From positions 70,585,740 to 70,649,739 of the forward strand of contig JALIGW010000001.1 in assembly GCA_023053685.1 (NCBI GenBank): 64,000 bases of DNA. Direction: 5' to 3'. The notes under the pieces are model-generated. The model was not told where the DNA came from. It worked only from the letters and a program-made list of their open reading frames with translations, and did no database searches. The position numbers and the translations under genes were made by a program. Origin of the DNA: Diadophis punctatus similis (lineage: Eukaryota > Chordata > Lepidosauria > Squamata > Dipsadidae). Position 1 is the first letter of the stretch; every line of letters begins with the position of its first letter. Shown here in pieces: positions 1-28,100 of this stretch.

Positions 1-377
1 CTTAGCTCATATCTGTAGTTACAAACAACAGATAATGATAGGTGCTAACAAGATTTGTGTGCAAGTGAAAATACGTTGATTTAAATAATTGAGAGGTCAT
101 GGACAGAAAATAATAAGGATAACAAGACAGCAAATGCTGCCTCTCCCGCAAATGCTCAAATATATCAAAATTTTAGCTGTGTAACACTGATTCTGTTTGC
201 TGAGACTGTAAGTGGTCAAATGGAAAATTGCTCAAATAGGATGGAATTAAAAGAATATGAAGCAACTTTTTATTTTTTTCTGATTTATGAGAGATTCTGA
301 GGGAATTATAAGTTAGAGAAAATGTATTATTTATTTAGTGTATGGCATATCTTACATGGACTAGAAATATTCTAGTC

Positions 378-812
378 CAGTGATGGCGAACCTTTTTTCC
401 CTCGGGTGCCGAAAGTGCATGCGCGCATGCTATCGCACATGCGCGAGTGCCCACACCCATAATTCAATGCCTGGGGAGGGCGAAAACGGCCTCTCCCGCT
501 CCCCCGGAGGCCCTCTGGAGGCCGGAAATGGCCCATTTCCCAACTTCTGGTGGGCCCGGTAGGCCCATTTTTCATCCTCCCCAGGCTCCAGAGGCTTCCC
601 TGGAGCCTGGGGAGGGCAAAAACACCCTCCCCAGTCCCCCCGGAGGCCCTCCGGAAGCTGAAAACGCCCTCCCAGAGCCTCCGTGCGAGCCAAAAATCAG
701 CTGGCCGGCGTGCACATGCGTGCTGGAGCTGAGCTAGGCAATGGCTCGTGTGCCAGCAGATATGGCTCCGCGTGCCACCTGTGGCACCCGTGCCATAGGT
801 TCGCCATCACTG
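378..812. mobile_element. hAT-type non-autonomous DNA transposon (MITE family A), 435 bp
   Basis: The ends are inverted: cagtgatggcgaacct at the left and aggttcgccatcactg at the right. The element is flanked by the 8-bp duplication TTCTAGTC at 370-377 and 813-820, typical of hAT transposition. The interior is GC-rich with no transposase ORF. A close relative of 433 bp lies at 40998-41430. Confidence 0.92.
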
Positions 813-2402
813 TTCTAGTCCATGTAATTCAGAATTCTCATCTTTCAACCTAATTTTTAATTTCTCATTTTTCAGTTTGCCACATCCGAAGAGGTTTCAC
901 AAAGCACATAGCCCTAATGGAGGATTATCTCATTTTAGATAAACTGTTTTGTGTGTCGGTGGTGGTGGGGGATTTATACTCTGGTTTTTTTGGATAGCAC
1001 GTCCAGAGGGAAAAGGAATACTTCTGAGTTCCATGTTGGAATTAAATACTTTATTTTGGATGAATAGAAGAGAAAATATAGAATGAATTAGTGAGATTCT
1101 CAAATAAAGTGTAGACAGATGCACAAGAGACTTTCTGAATTACCGTACTTGTGGTATTAAAGCATGTCAGAGATAATGATGTCTATTTTTATAAATATCC
1201 CAGTAAACAATACTGTATTGAAAAATTGGCTTTAGAAATTTTTAGTACACCGTCAAATATTTAATGCTAGCATAGTTTCTTGGCTTTCTTAGTGGATTTC
1301 AATGGCCATGCTGAAGTTGCTACTTACAAATACTCCTTGATTTAGGATCATAATTGAGCCTGGAATTTTGATTGTAAGCTGTTGTAATAGTTAAATGAGA
1401 CACCCACATGAACACCTAGCTCAATGACTACAACCCCAGGTCTCTCACTTGTGATTGTTATGCAGGTTAGGCAAAATTGCTGCCTACGAAGTGGGGGCAG
1501 GCAGCTTTCTTCTATGGGCAGAAGGAAACTGCAACATTGGGCTAGAGAACAGAAGCTTGGATCTTTGTGATCTGAACTTTTACTCCAGCCGAGTACCGGA
1601 GTTTTCTTGCCCTCTGTGCACAGAATGGCTGTGTGAGGGTCGATGAGGGGCAAAATCAATCTGACAGGCAGTCCTTCCATTTTGAAAGACAACTGGCGGG
1701 AAAAGTCCATGCCAAGTGGGATTTTGGCACTGGGGATTTGTTGCAAGAAGCATTTGTTGCCAGCCTGGCTCCAAATGTCCCTTGCTGCAAGCATCTCATG
1801 CCACACTCTTTGACAGTAATAGTAACAGGGCTGCTGGCCAGAGGAACTCCATCTCACGTGGGGTGAAACCAATCTGGAGGCAGACGATCTTCTACTCCCA
1901 AACAAGCTGCTGAAAACAGTTTGTCCCAAAATGGATTCTGATGGACCTTTTTTCAGCTAGGCCCCCTTCCCTCCCAGAGCCAGAAGGAGTCCTGACAGCA
2001 GATGGCAGTGGCTTGTGCCCTTCCCTCATTGACATTCTTAAGGAAGCCGCTGGCAGGGAAGATTTCAAATGTGATCCTATAATCACAGGGTGCTTGGAAA
2101 CCCATTGTAAGTGTGAAAGCTTGCCAAGAGCCCAGATCTCACTCACCTAACTGCAGGGGCGCTGCAATGGCTGTAAACTTTAAGCATGGGTCGTAAGTCC
2201 TTTCTTTCAATGTCATCATAATTTCAAACAGATGTTGAATGAATGGTCATTAAGCAAGGATTACCTATACAAGCAATTCAGGAGTACATGTATCCCATCA
2301 TGACCATGGAACCTTTCTTAGCTAGTACGCCCTGGCACCTCATTGATTTGGAAGGGAACTTTTCACCCTTCTGCCCTGGGTTAGGAACCCAAAACTCTAG
2401 GA

Positions 2403-2846
2403 CAGTGTTTCCCAACCTTGGCAAGTTGAAGATGTCTGGACTTCAACTCCCAGAATTCCCCAGCCAGCGAAACCGCTCCCTTCTCCTGCTCCAAGCCTCG
2501 CACTCCGGGCACCAGCCGGAACGTGATGCTGGCAGGAGAAAGAGAAGGGAGCGGTTTCGCAGGCTGGGCGGCTCGCGTAACCGCTCCCTCCTCCTTCTCC
2601 TGCCAGCATCACGTTCCGGCTGGTGCCCGGAGTGCGAGGCTTGGAGCAGGAGAAGGGAGCGGTTACGCGAGCCGCCCAGCCTGCGAAACCGCCCCTCCTC
2701 CTTCTGCTTCGGGTAGCTCTAGCAGCTCTGCGCATGCGCGCCAGAAACCCGGAAGTAGAATGTGCCGGACCCGTGGCGTGCCAGCCGAAATGGCTCCGCG
2801 TGCCACCTGTGGCACGCGTGCCATAGGTTCGCCACCACGGCTATAG
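2403..2846. mobile_element. Composite hAT-like element with large foldback
   Basis: The left end, cagtgtttcccaaccttggc, looks like a hAT terminus. The right 140 bp matches the right end of MITE family A (gtgccacctgtggcacg then ccataggttcgccacca). The middle is a GC-rich inverted repeat. No target duplication joins the two ends, so this is probably two elements fused or nested, with outer parts lost. Confidence 0.65.
2471..2664. repeat. GC-rich inverted repeat with perfect 63-nt arms
   Basis: Positions 2471-2533 and 2602-2664 are exact reverse complements over 63 nt. The pairing continues inward for about 23 nt with a few mismatches. The 22-nt loop is itself repeated in inverted form just outside the right arm, around 2665-2690. 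A transcript through this intron could form a long hairpin. Confidence 0.9.
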
Positions 2847-4539
2847 GCTTTGTCTGTGTCCCAGGCTAGTTTGAGTGCTGGCTGATGCAATCTTCCCAGG
2901 TGCCATGTGGTGAGATGGGCAGAGACCTAATCCTATCTTTGTTATGTAGTATAGACTGCCCATTGACAAAGATGGGGGGAATGAGTGAGCTGGGCTCAGG
3001 CTTTGATGGTCCATTGACAAAGGTGGGGGCTACTAAGAGTGAGTCTTTTTCTGCTTAAAACATGTTTCTCCATTTTCTCATCCAGGGAAATATAAGATTC
3101 TGCCTTTTTTAATATTTCCTAAAATATTTCATTCCTCTAGGAGGGGGGTAGGTGCTAACTTCCTACATATGTCTCACCTTAATTGTCTCCTTTGTAATCT
3201 AAATGTACCCCTTATTATTTTTATCAGATGGTAGAGGACTTACATGAAGAACTTGGGGAGGGGGGTGAGAATGCAGTTTTGCTATATTTTCTGTATTTCT
3301 TGGTATGTCTTTTTTTGTTATTAACTTTAATATCCTTTTGGAAAGCTTGTTGAAATGGGATGGAGGGGGGGCAGTGTTTTTACAGTTGTTCGGATCATAT
3401 CCAGGAAACAGTGGGGGCTGTTTTTTGACCCCTGCTGTCTCGCCACATAGGAGTTCTGTGAAGATGCAACTATTCTATTGAGCTTTGAACTGTTACATGA
3501 TTTTAGTATTTGTTTATCTTTAATTTTAATTTTAGTGTATATTGATAACTTTCATTCTGTTTTTCTTAATTTTTTTGGTTTGTCTTGAGTGCTTACCAGA
3601 GCATTAAGGCAAGCTATAAATCAAGTCAGGTAGCTATAAAAATAACTATTGTACTCTTCAAAGCTTTTCTTTTCTTTTTTGGTTGTTGCTGTTATTATTA
3701 TGTGTGTGTATGTGTGTCTGTTTGTGTGTACTTATCTGAGCAGAAATATTATATTTGATGGCATACTTGCACAAGTGGTTTACTTCATGGTCACTGCTGT
3801 AGTATTTCCATGTTTGTGAAAAGTTGCTCTATTTTAATGCTGCATTAATTTGTTTATTTAGATGCTGCCCAGACAATAGATAAATAACTTCATTGACTCT
3901 TGGCAGCTCACAGTGCAAGATAATGTAAAAACAGCAATCTACATAAAACAGTAAACAGATGTGAATGACAATTGTTAATGAGCAACATGCTAATTCATAG
4001 TGTTAAATAGCACCTGGTTGACATCTGCTACAGGAATACATAAACCAAATATCAAATACGTGCCCCACTTTGCTAAGCATTATATTCAATTCTGATTTGC
4101 ATAGACCACAAACTATAGACAGAGCCTTTCAATTTTCTTTTAGATGTTTTTGATTTCTGGAAGAACCAACCATAAATTCTTGATCCAAATGCATATATTT
4201 GAAAACTATTAAATTAATGGAAATGTCAGTGATTTAAAGGATGAGATCTTTCTTTCATTAAAATAACCCACTACAGTCCTAAATTTATTTCAACTTATTG
4301 TCTCCGGTAATAATTTTACTTCCTTATTAATACACATATAAATGAAAAGACGGGTTGGAAGAAGCAGTCAAGTGAATATCAGTGTACTCAAGAATATTCA
4401 TATTCAAATTTGTTTTTGTTACTAAGATATGTGTCTTCTAGATGTAAAAAGGGACATTGAAAGAATCAAAGTATCTTTAGTGAGAATATAATTTTTTAAT
4501 ATTTGTTTTTAAATAAAGCTAAAAAATTATTTTTAACAG

Positions 4540-20629
<16,090 letters not shown>

Positions 20630-23039
20630 AGATATTGGATAATTTGAAGAAAGGAAAGCACACTCCACAAAGACTGCTTGTTCACATACACACCCACACA
20701 GACACACGTGTCTTAACCCAATAAGCAATTATTTGGATGAGGAAATTGGAAACATCTTGTAAAACAACAATGTAAAACAACTAGAGGTAGTCTGGGGGAA
20801 AAACAGTTGTTGCTATAAAACATTGACAGATCAGTATCATCTATCTTACTTTGTCAAAAGTTCTAGTGGCAAGTACTGCCACCATTTGCCACTGATAACT
20901 TTTTCTCCAGATGTATCCCCAGGCCTTTTTTCTGTTTATGTTTCTGATTCTACTGTACATCTGCTTTTGGTGGTATTACTTCCTGAAATTTTGGATGCTT
21001 AAGATAATGCAGTTTTGCACAGAGTTTTACATCTTCATTTGTATTCCTAAAGCTGTTATACCTTGTATGGTTGCTGACGTAGTGTGTGATTAAAGAGAGG
21101 GGTGATTTTATAATGATGACAAAACTAATTTTTTTGTTAGTTTTTATTAAAAGAATAATGAACCATAGTGTAGATGGGGTGCTTAATATGTATACAGTAC
21201 AACTTAATTTATAAATGATACTATTGGAAGTGCTTATACCCTCGTATGGAGTTCATTTCTCTCCCCCCCCCCATTGATACTTTTCCATTTCAGAGTTTCA
21301 TCATTCAGTTCAATTCATCATTTCATTGGCCTATTGCCCGATCTATTCAGTAACACTCATTCAGAGGATGATTGGAAAAAGGATGACCTAAATATCACCC
21401 AATTAGCTTCTTAGTACGGAGAGTCCTCGTGGGTTAAGATGACTTGGCTACCCTATGTAAATAGGCATCAGAGACAATATTTATGTAAATTGACTTTTTA
21501 AAGAACTGAATTCATTCTTGGCAGATATTCAAGACAATATATTCTGTAGTTTCTAGTTGTGCTTTGCTAAAGACTTTTCTTTTGAGTGTATTGTATGTCT
21601 ATATTGATCTAGCTTGTAGAAATCAAAGTAATTTCAAGCCAATTATATTCTTTAACCTTAATACCATTCATGACCTTTTCTTACTCTGTGGGCATTATTT
21701 TGTAAGATGAAGAATGCTGATTTTCACTCTGTTTCTATGTAATTCTTCTGTACCTTTATTCCTGCAGTATTTTAGGAGGGGTGAGCCACGGCTTCACATA
21801 GGATGCAATAATTGAATGTACATGTATATTTTTAACTGACATTTTATTAATAGGTTATATCTAATAGCTGTCTTACAGCATAGTATCTAAAAACAAGATG
21901 CTAACATCAGGGAATTTAACTTAAGTTTTCCAGTCCTGTTCATATTTGCAAAGTATGCAATCATGTCATTTGAAGTACATTTTCCAGAATGTACATTTTC
22001 ATGATCGTTGTTGTGAGTTCTGAAAAATGTATCTTGGAGTGTGAACTCTTAAAATAATGGTATTAATTCCTTTTGATAAAATGTGAGGATGGAGGGGAAA
22101 CAGCAGCTTTTTAAAAATTTCTATGAAAATACCACCTCACTTTCTGGGAAAGTTAGCAGTAAGCTTTAGACCGATATAGATGTTGCATGAAGAAACATGA
22201 TAAAGTTCTTACATACATAGAAAATCCTCACTGTAAAATAACCATGATTCAACACTGTAATAGCTGTTATTTCTTTTTTACTTTGGAGAGAGGTTTTTTT
22301 TTTTGCACATGGATTTTTTTTGAAATAAAAGCAAACTTACAGTAAAAAGGGGCACACCAAGATTATCAAAATAATCTCAGACTGTTAGATTAAGCTGTCT
22401 ATGTCAGAAAAATTATATGCTTCAGTGACTAGAAGTTTTGAAGATGTTCCAGACAAGATAAATGGAAACCCTGGAAACCCACAATGCCTTTTTAGAAGAT
22501 TGCTTGTTATTAAATATGGCCTTGCAAAAATTGTAAGTCATCTGCTATTGACAAGATAAAGTATTTTAGAAAACCAAAGTTTTCCAAGTTTTCTTTGTAC
22601 TCAGAAACAAGTATGTTATTCTTAGTATTTCTGACCCAAACAAGTGCCAGCCTTAATGCTTTTGCATGTAAATATTACACGTTAGTTTTCCTGCTGTCAC
22701 ATATGCCTTTTTCTTTAATGTTACCCTGAGCTGATTTGTGTCAAAGATTCATTTTCCTGATTGCTGAAACTTAAAAAGTAAATAAATAAACCCTCGGCCT
22801 TGCATTTAGATTTCTTTTCATAGAGCAGAATTGTATTTTGATCCTAAACAAAGCTTTGATAGTTATGCTTTCAAAATTACCTCCGCCCACATTTTGGAAT
22901 GTTGGCGGCTTGTATATCTGGTTTTCTTACTAGACTAACACTAACATATTTTGGTTCTGTCTTTAAGATTTGATGCCTATCATTGATAGAAATACACTCA
23001 GCAAATTATTACTTTTATTCTAGTACTTTGTATATAAAT
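20630..23039 (+). other. ADSS2 3' UTR and downstream sequence
   Basis: There is no ORF or recognisable repeat here. The sequence is AT-rich and single-copy in appearance, as expected for a long 3' UTR. Candidate poly(A) signals are ATTAAA near 21145 and AATAAA at 22324-22329. The second would give a UTR of about 1.7 kb, but the true end cannot be told from sequence alone. Confidence 0.5.
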
Positions 23040-23270
23040 GAGCCGAGGTGGCGCAGTGGTTAGAGTGCAGCGCTGCAGGCTACTTCAGCTGACTGCTAGC
23101 TGCAGTTCAGCTGTTCAAATCTCACCGGCTCAAGGTTGACTCAGCCTTCCATCCTTCTGAGGTCGGTAAAATGAGGACCCAGATTGTTGGGGGCAATATG
23201 CTGAACTCTGTAAACCGCTTAGAGAGGGCTGTAAAGCACTATGAAGTGGTATATAAGTCTAAGTGCTATT
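23040..23270 (+). mobile_element. Sauria-type SINE, near full length
   Basis: The tRNA-like head is gagccgaggtggcgcagtgg with a B-box-like gttcaaatctc. The body is ccttccatccttctgaggtc then ggtaaaatgaggacccag. The tail gtaaagcactatgaagtgg then tatataagtctaagtgc resembles the Bov-B 3' end, which Sauria SINEs use for mobilisation. Confidence 0.85.
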
Positions 23271-23731
23271 TTGTGTTTTCTGTGTTCATTGAATATTTGA
23301 ACATTACTTGTTTTATTTAAGCTCATATTCAGCGTGGAGTGAATAATGCTACTGTATATTGGTTACTGGAGCATTTTTATATTTTATAAAATGTAAGATT
23401 TTACTTTTGCACATTTGAAGGAAAAAAAACCTCAGACTTTAGTTTACTGCGCTTTACACACATTTAAGTTCTGTATCTAGATTTATCAACTTTCTTAGAG
23501 CTCTGTCAAATAATGTATGTGCTTGAAGAGCTAATATTTTTAAGAAGCACCAGTGCTCCTACTGCTTGTTCTTTGGGGGCATGTATGACATCACAGATGG
23601 TACAGATCCCTTAGAACATCTATACCAACTTTACTGATTACACATTTGTGTTTTCCCAAGTTTTAGACTCTAACCAATTATGTTTGGGTAAAAAATAAAA
23701 TTAAAAAAAAATCATTTGCTTTCTAAAGAAA

Positions 23732-23850
23732 CTGAAGCTTCTTGGATGAGAAGTGAAATGTTTTCAAGGAATGCAACCGAGAAAGTCCAATTGCCTTTTG
23801 GAAAAGCACCTTACGGACAACCATGACCTGGATGATTGAGAATCTCCATA
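23732..23850 (+). repeat. Dispersed repeat, family D copy 1 (Penelope-like candidate)
   Basis: Begins ctgaagcttcttggatgag and ends gatgattgagaatctcc. It shares its full length with 42790-42915. The core ggatgag-aag-tgaaatg resembles a degraded hammerhead core. The class is a guess. Confidence 0.45.
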
Positions 23851-25045
23851 GACATTTGCTTTTAGAGCTCTTTAGCTTTGGTTTTGTAATTATAGAGAAA
23901 TTAGAGTGACTCTGTTCTAATAGGATAATCTTTTCCTGTTATTAGTGTTGTTATTAGAAAATACATGTCCTGACCATTTCTGTCATTTGTTAAATTATGT
24001 CCTGGGTTATTCAAGGGTGGCCATGATCCTCACATCCAACTGAAAAATGTACATTGAAAACCAGAGTGAAATAAGCACACATTCCAGAAAACATGCAAGG
24101 GGCATATCGGTTTCATTTTTCATTGTTAAGTTGCCATGGAAGTGTTTGTAAAGTGGTTTAAAGAATGGCACATTCTTGTACCGTTTTGTTACGGGAAGCA
24201 CAGACATATTTTCTCAGTGTCTCTTTTCCTTATTTTTATAGGAATACAACTTTTCACTAAATTGTTTGGCAAGTTGATTATATGTATCCTTAAATTACAG
24301 TGGTAATACAAAGAGAATGCATACAATGCACATAATTAATTACAAATCTACAAAGCTGCCAATCTCTGTTGTTCATGTCTATTGTATGCTGGAACACTTC
24401 TGTGATTAGAAAAAAATAAGACTGAACCAGGCACCCAAAAATGGTAATAACAATTGGGTATTACTTTTTGATTATTTTGCAAAATTATTCCGTGTTCTTA
24501 AATGATTTCCCTTCAGTACACTATGAAATTTCTGGAAAAATAAAAATAAATGGTGCCAATAACATTTTTAAATGTTCAAAATGTGTGGTGATTCCATCAA
24601 ACTCTATTAACTTATCCAAACAGATGGTTAAAAATACGTTGTAGTAATAATCATGTAGTGACTATGAAATAGTGAGGAAAAAATTGTTTCTTGGGATGTT
24701 GAAAATTACTTTTTAATTTTGTGTCTATTTGAGACAAAATAGAACATTTTTTTCATAAAAAGCCTCCTATAACAATGACTGCTATTTACTACAGTGAGAG
24801 GCTGCAGTGCTGCTTCTTAATCCATTATTTTGCTGAAGTTCCATTTCTTAGACTGAAATATTTTTTTATCTTTTCGCTATTTACAATGGAATTTTAGAAG
24901 GGTTCTATAGGTCGAATCTAACCATACTGTACAGCTTTTGCATAGGGTTAGCAGTCATCTTTTAGTACATTTGGATTAGAAGAAGTCTAATAGGGTCCTT
25001 TCATATTGCTGCTTTAAAAAAGAGAAGAACTTCAGAAGTTAGCAG
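23851..25045. other. Intergenic space between ADSS2 and SPMIP3
   Basis: AT-rich, with no supported gene or clear repeat apart from the SPMIP3 3' UTR, which must occupy its right side. The ORFs here are short and lack family features. Confidence 0.5.
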
Positions 25046-25158
25046 TTATCCAAAACCCATGAAAGAAGGTTTAATTCTCTCTTTCTTCATAGCACATGTA
25101 CTTTTCCAAAGTGACAGTATTTCAGCATCTGATCTGTGGCGATAGCTATCTGCATTAC
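25046..25158 (-). CDS. SPMIP3: SPMIP3 last coding exon (probable)
   Basis: Completes the split Gly codon and encodes 36 residues, ending KPSFMGFG and TAA at 25048-25046. The acceptor follows ttttttcttttaaaattatag. Similarity to the human C-terminus is weak. The call rests on phase, splice site and total length. A possible ATTAAA signal lies about 330 bp further on the minus strand, near 24717-24712. Confidence 0.7.
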
Positions 25159-28100
25159 CTATAATTTTAAAAGAAAAAAATGTTTTTGCTCCTGAATTTA
25201 GAAAACACAAAATTAAAATTTGACAAGATTTGGTAGCAATGTGTAATATTTCCATTATCTACATACTAATACTAATATATAAGTAGACTTCAAATTCTCC
25301 AGATACATATTCCCCTTAAATGTCTTGTCCCCTGTGCTCTTCAGTGAATTGTCTTCTTTTTTAATTCATGATTTGCCATGACTGATATATTTGCATTTTC
25401 TCATGTGTCTGGGCATGGAATTGAGGGTTGGGAGGTGAGCTGGATTCACACCAAGGTCACACACTGGCCTGGTTTTCATTTCTGTGGCATCATTCCTTGC
25501 CATGGATAGATCGCTCCCTTCTAGCTCTGAAGTACTCTGCCTCCTACAGGAGGTAAGAAGGACCTATTTAATCAGTGTACTCCAGCCAACTGATAAACCC
25601 AGTGGAGTTTTAAAGGAAATGTGGGAATATTCCTGAAAATCTTGCATGTTCCGGCTGAGGTATAGTTACTATTTGGAATGTTCAGGTGACAACAGGCCTT
25701 AGACAAGATCACACGTATGTGGATTCTGTGACCTGGGATCCCATGGAACTTTCTGATTTTCCAAGAAGTTCTAGGATATGAACTATCTTAAGACAACTAT
25801 CTTAAGAGACTGATTCTGCCTGTTCTGAACTGGCCAGTGATCTGTTCCCCTCCCCAAAACTTCCTTGGACCTAACAATACTGCACAACTTTCATCCAGTT
25901 TCCAATTTTCCTTTTTAAGGGAAGATTGTTGAGAATTATGGTACTTCCAAAATTCACTATATCTTATTGGTGCCCTACCACTATTACATGAGCTGTATTG
26001 GCTTTGGTTATTTGTTTCTTCAATAGGTTATAAGTTTTAAATTTTACTTCAGCTACATGTAATGATGCTTAGCTGGTCTAGTGATTTCGTACATCTTGTC
26101 TACTATAATTGAAAATACATGTCACTTTTTCAATTTCAGGATATGTCAAATACTGATGTAAAATATGTCAGTATAGTAAATCCAGAAAAGATTTCATTTA
26201 AAAGTCCAATACACATCATGCCTTATTGCAAACAGAATATTTTTCTTCAGCTGGGTTTTGTGAAATCTTGAAAGGGCCTGTTGATCATAGATAATTCTAT
26301 TCCAGTGTCCTGACAGAATATATGTTTGTATATGAAATGTGCTAGCAGGTTATGAATTTACCCACCTGATTTGAAACATGGTAATGTAAATGCTTCTTTG
26401 TATGAAGTTCGTGTGTACCAGTCAAGGACCTTCATCTTTGCATTTTGATAATGAATATACTGGTGCAGTATTAAATAATCAAACTCATGTGGATATATAA
26501 TTTCTTCTTTTTTGGGAGCGGGTGGTAGCTTTCTAAAAGGTCTAAATGAAAAGCATAAATAGTTCACTGTTTGTCAAAATAGTCCAATTTGCTAAACTGT
26601 AGACTACCCATAAGAATAACTCCATGTCCAAACCTTTGTCTAAGGATCTTAATGAAGACTATGCTGCCAGTGCAGTAAGCATTATTATGGCTTACAAATG
26701 AATACAGATAATTCCCATCTATGACCATATTTGGAACCAGAATTTCTGTTACCAAGTAAGATCACAGCTGATTCTATGACTTTGTGTTGTTGTTTTGCTA
26801 TGGTTGTTAAGCAAATCACTGCATTTGTTAAGTGAATCATGTGGTGGTTAAGCAAATCTGGTGTTACCTATTGACCTTGCTTGTCAGAAGCTGGCTGGGA
26901 AGATCTCAAATGGCGGTCGGATGACTCCCAGATGCTGCAACCATCATAAATATTTGCTAATTACCAGGGTGGATTTGATTTAAATCAAGTCGATTTAAAT
27001 CACTAGTAAAAAGGCTTGATTTAAATCAACTCGATTTAAATCATAATTTTTAAAGAGCAACTGTCATCTCTGTCCCGCAGTGGCTCCTCCTCTGACCCAC
27101 TGTTGACTCACCGACAATCCCATTCACTTTAATGGGATGGCTGGTGATGCAGCAGTGACACAACAAGGTGAGGGACGTGGCAGGCAGCAGGTGAGTGAAG
27201 GCCCGCTAACAGGTGCTGCCGTGATGGATCTGAAATGACAGGTGCTCTTTAAATGTAAGGACTCATTCTTGCTGGTAGTTAGAATTTTTAATAATGGAAG
27301 GTTTCCTATTTCGCTTGCAGAGCTTGGATTCATTAAACAAGTTTACCCAAAAATATAAATATTGCAGAATATACAGCGCCATGCTACAGAACTAAGCTCC
27401 ATTTCATGCTGAATAAACTAAATTATTAATGTATCTTAAATAGAAAACTATCTTTGGATAGATTTTTACTCCAAAAACATTTGATTAAAATAAATTTGAT
27501 AAAAATAAAAAAATCCAATATAAATGAAAAAAATCTTATTTAAATTTTTAAAAATCCATTTTTTTGTTTTTTTTAAATCATCAATTTTTATCCACCCTAC
27601 TAATTACCAAGTGCACAGTCCGCATGACTGTGCGGACGCTCCAACAATCATAAATGAGTTAATAGTTTGTAATACATTCTTTGCAGTGCCATTGCAACTT
27701 TGAACAAGTCATTGAACAAATGGTTGTAAGTCAAAGATTCCTTGATAGGAATGTAGGACAAAAGGGGGGGGGGCAAATTTCCTACTTTTACAATCATTTT
27801 CTGAATTAGGACTGAAAAGGAAATTTGTAGAATGTTTTAGGTATTTAAAATTGATAATGAAGAATAATGGTATTTCTTTTACCTTAACAGTCCTCCAGGA
27901 GGATAGGCAATATAAAGTCGTGCCAGCTGTCCAGGAAAGTAACCAATAACATCCTTTCCCTCATGAAAAATAGTTCTGATAGAATGAACAAATGAATGAG
28001 CATTTATATTTGAAATAGATTTTTTTAATTTGCATTACCTACTGAATGAATGGCTAGACATCCAGCTATTAAATAAAATCCATTGTAAAACTGTCAAAAA

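Larger units (their letters stand above)
1..4539 (+). other. ADSS2 intron 1 (partial)
   Basis: Intronic sequence ends at the acceptor before 4540. It contains two GC-rich mobile elements (378-812 and 2403-2846). The part 1340-2240 is less AT-rich and may be an old repeat. A 193-codon antisense ORF there has no recognisable family. A weak LINE-tail-like stretch lies near 3845-3960. Confidence 0.7.

Noticed and set aside
430..737. Pro/Gly-rich ORFs near 0.4-0.7 kb and again near 41.0-41.3 kb
   Set aside because: They lie inside the GC-rich hAT MITE A copies and occur in several frames on both strands.
1348..1929. 193-codon minus-strand ORF in ADSS2 intron 1
   Set aside because: No family features, low-complexity-free but gene-like only by length. 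No start context or homologue recognised, and it lies antisense in an intron.
23040..23270. Functional tRNA gene
   Set aside because: A and B boxes are present, but the sequence continues into a SINE body and Bov-B-like tail and lacks a tRNA fold.
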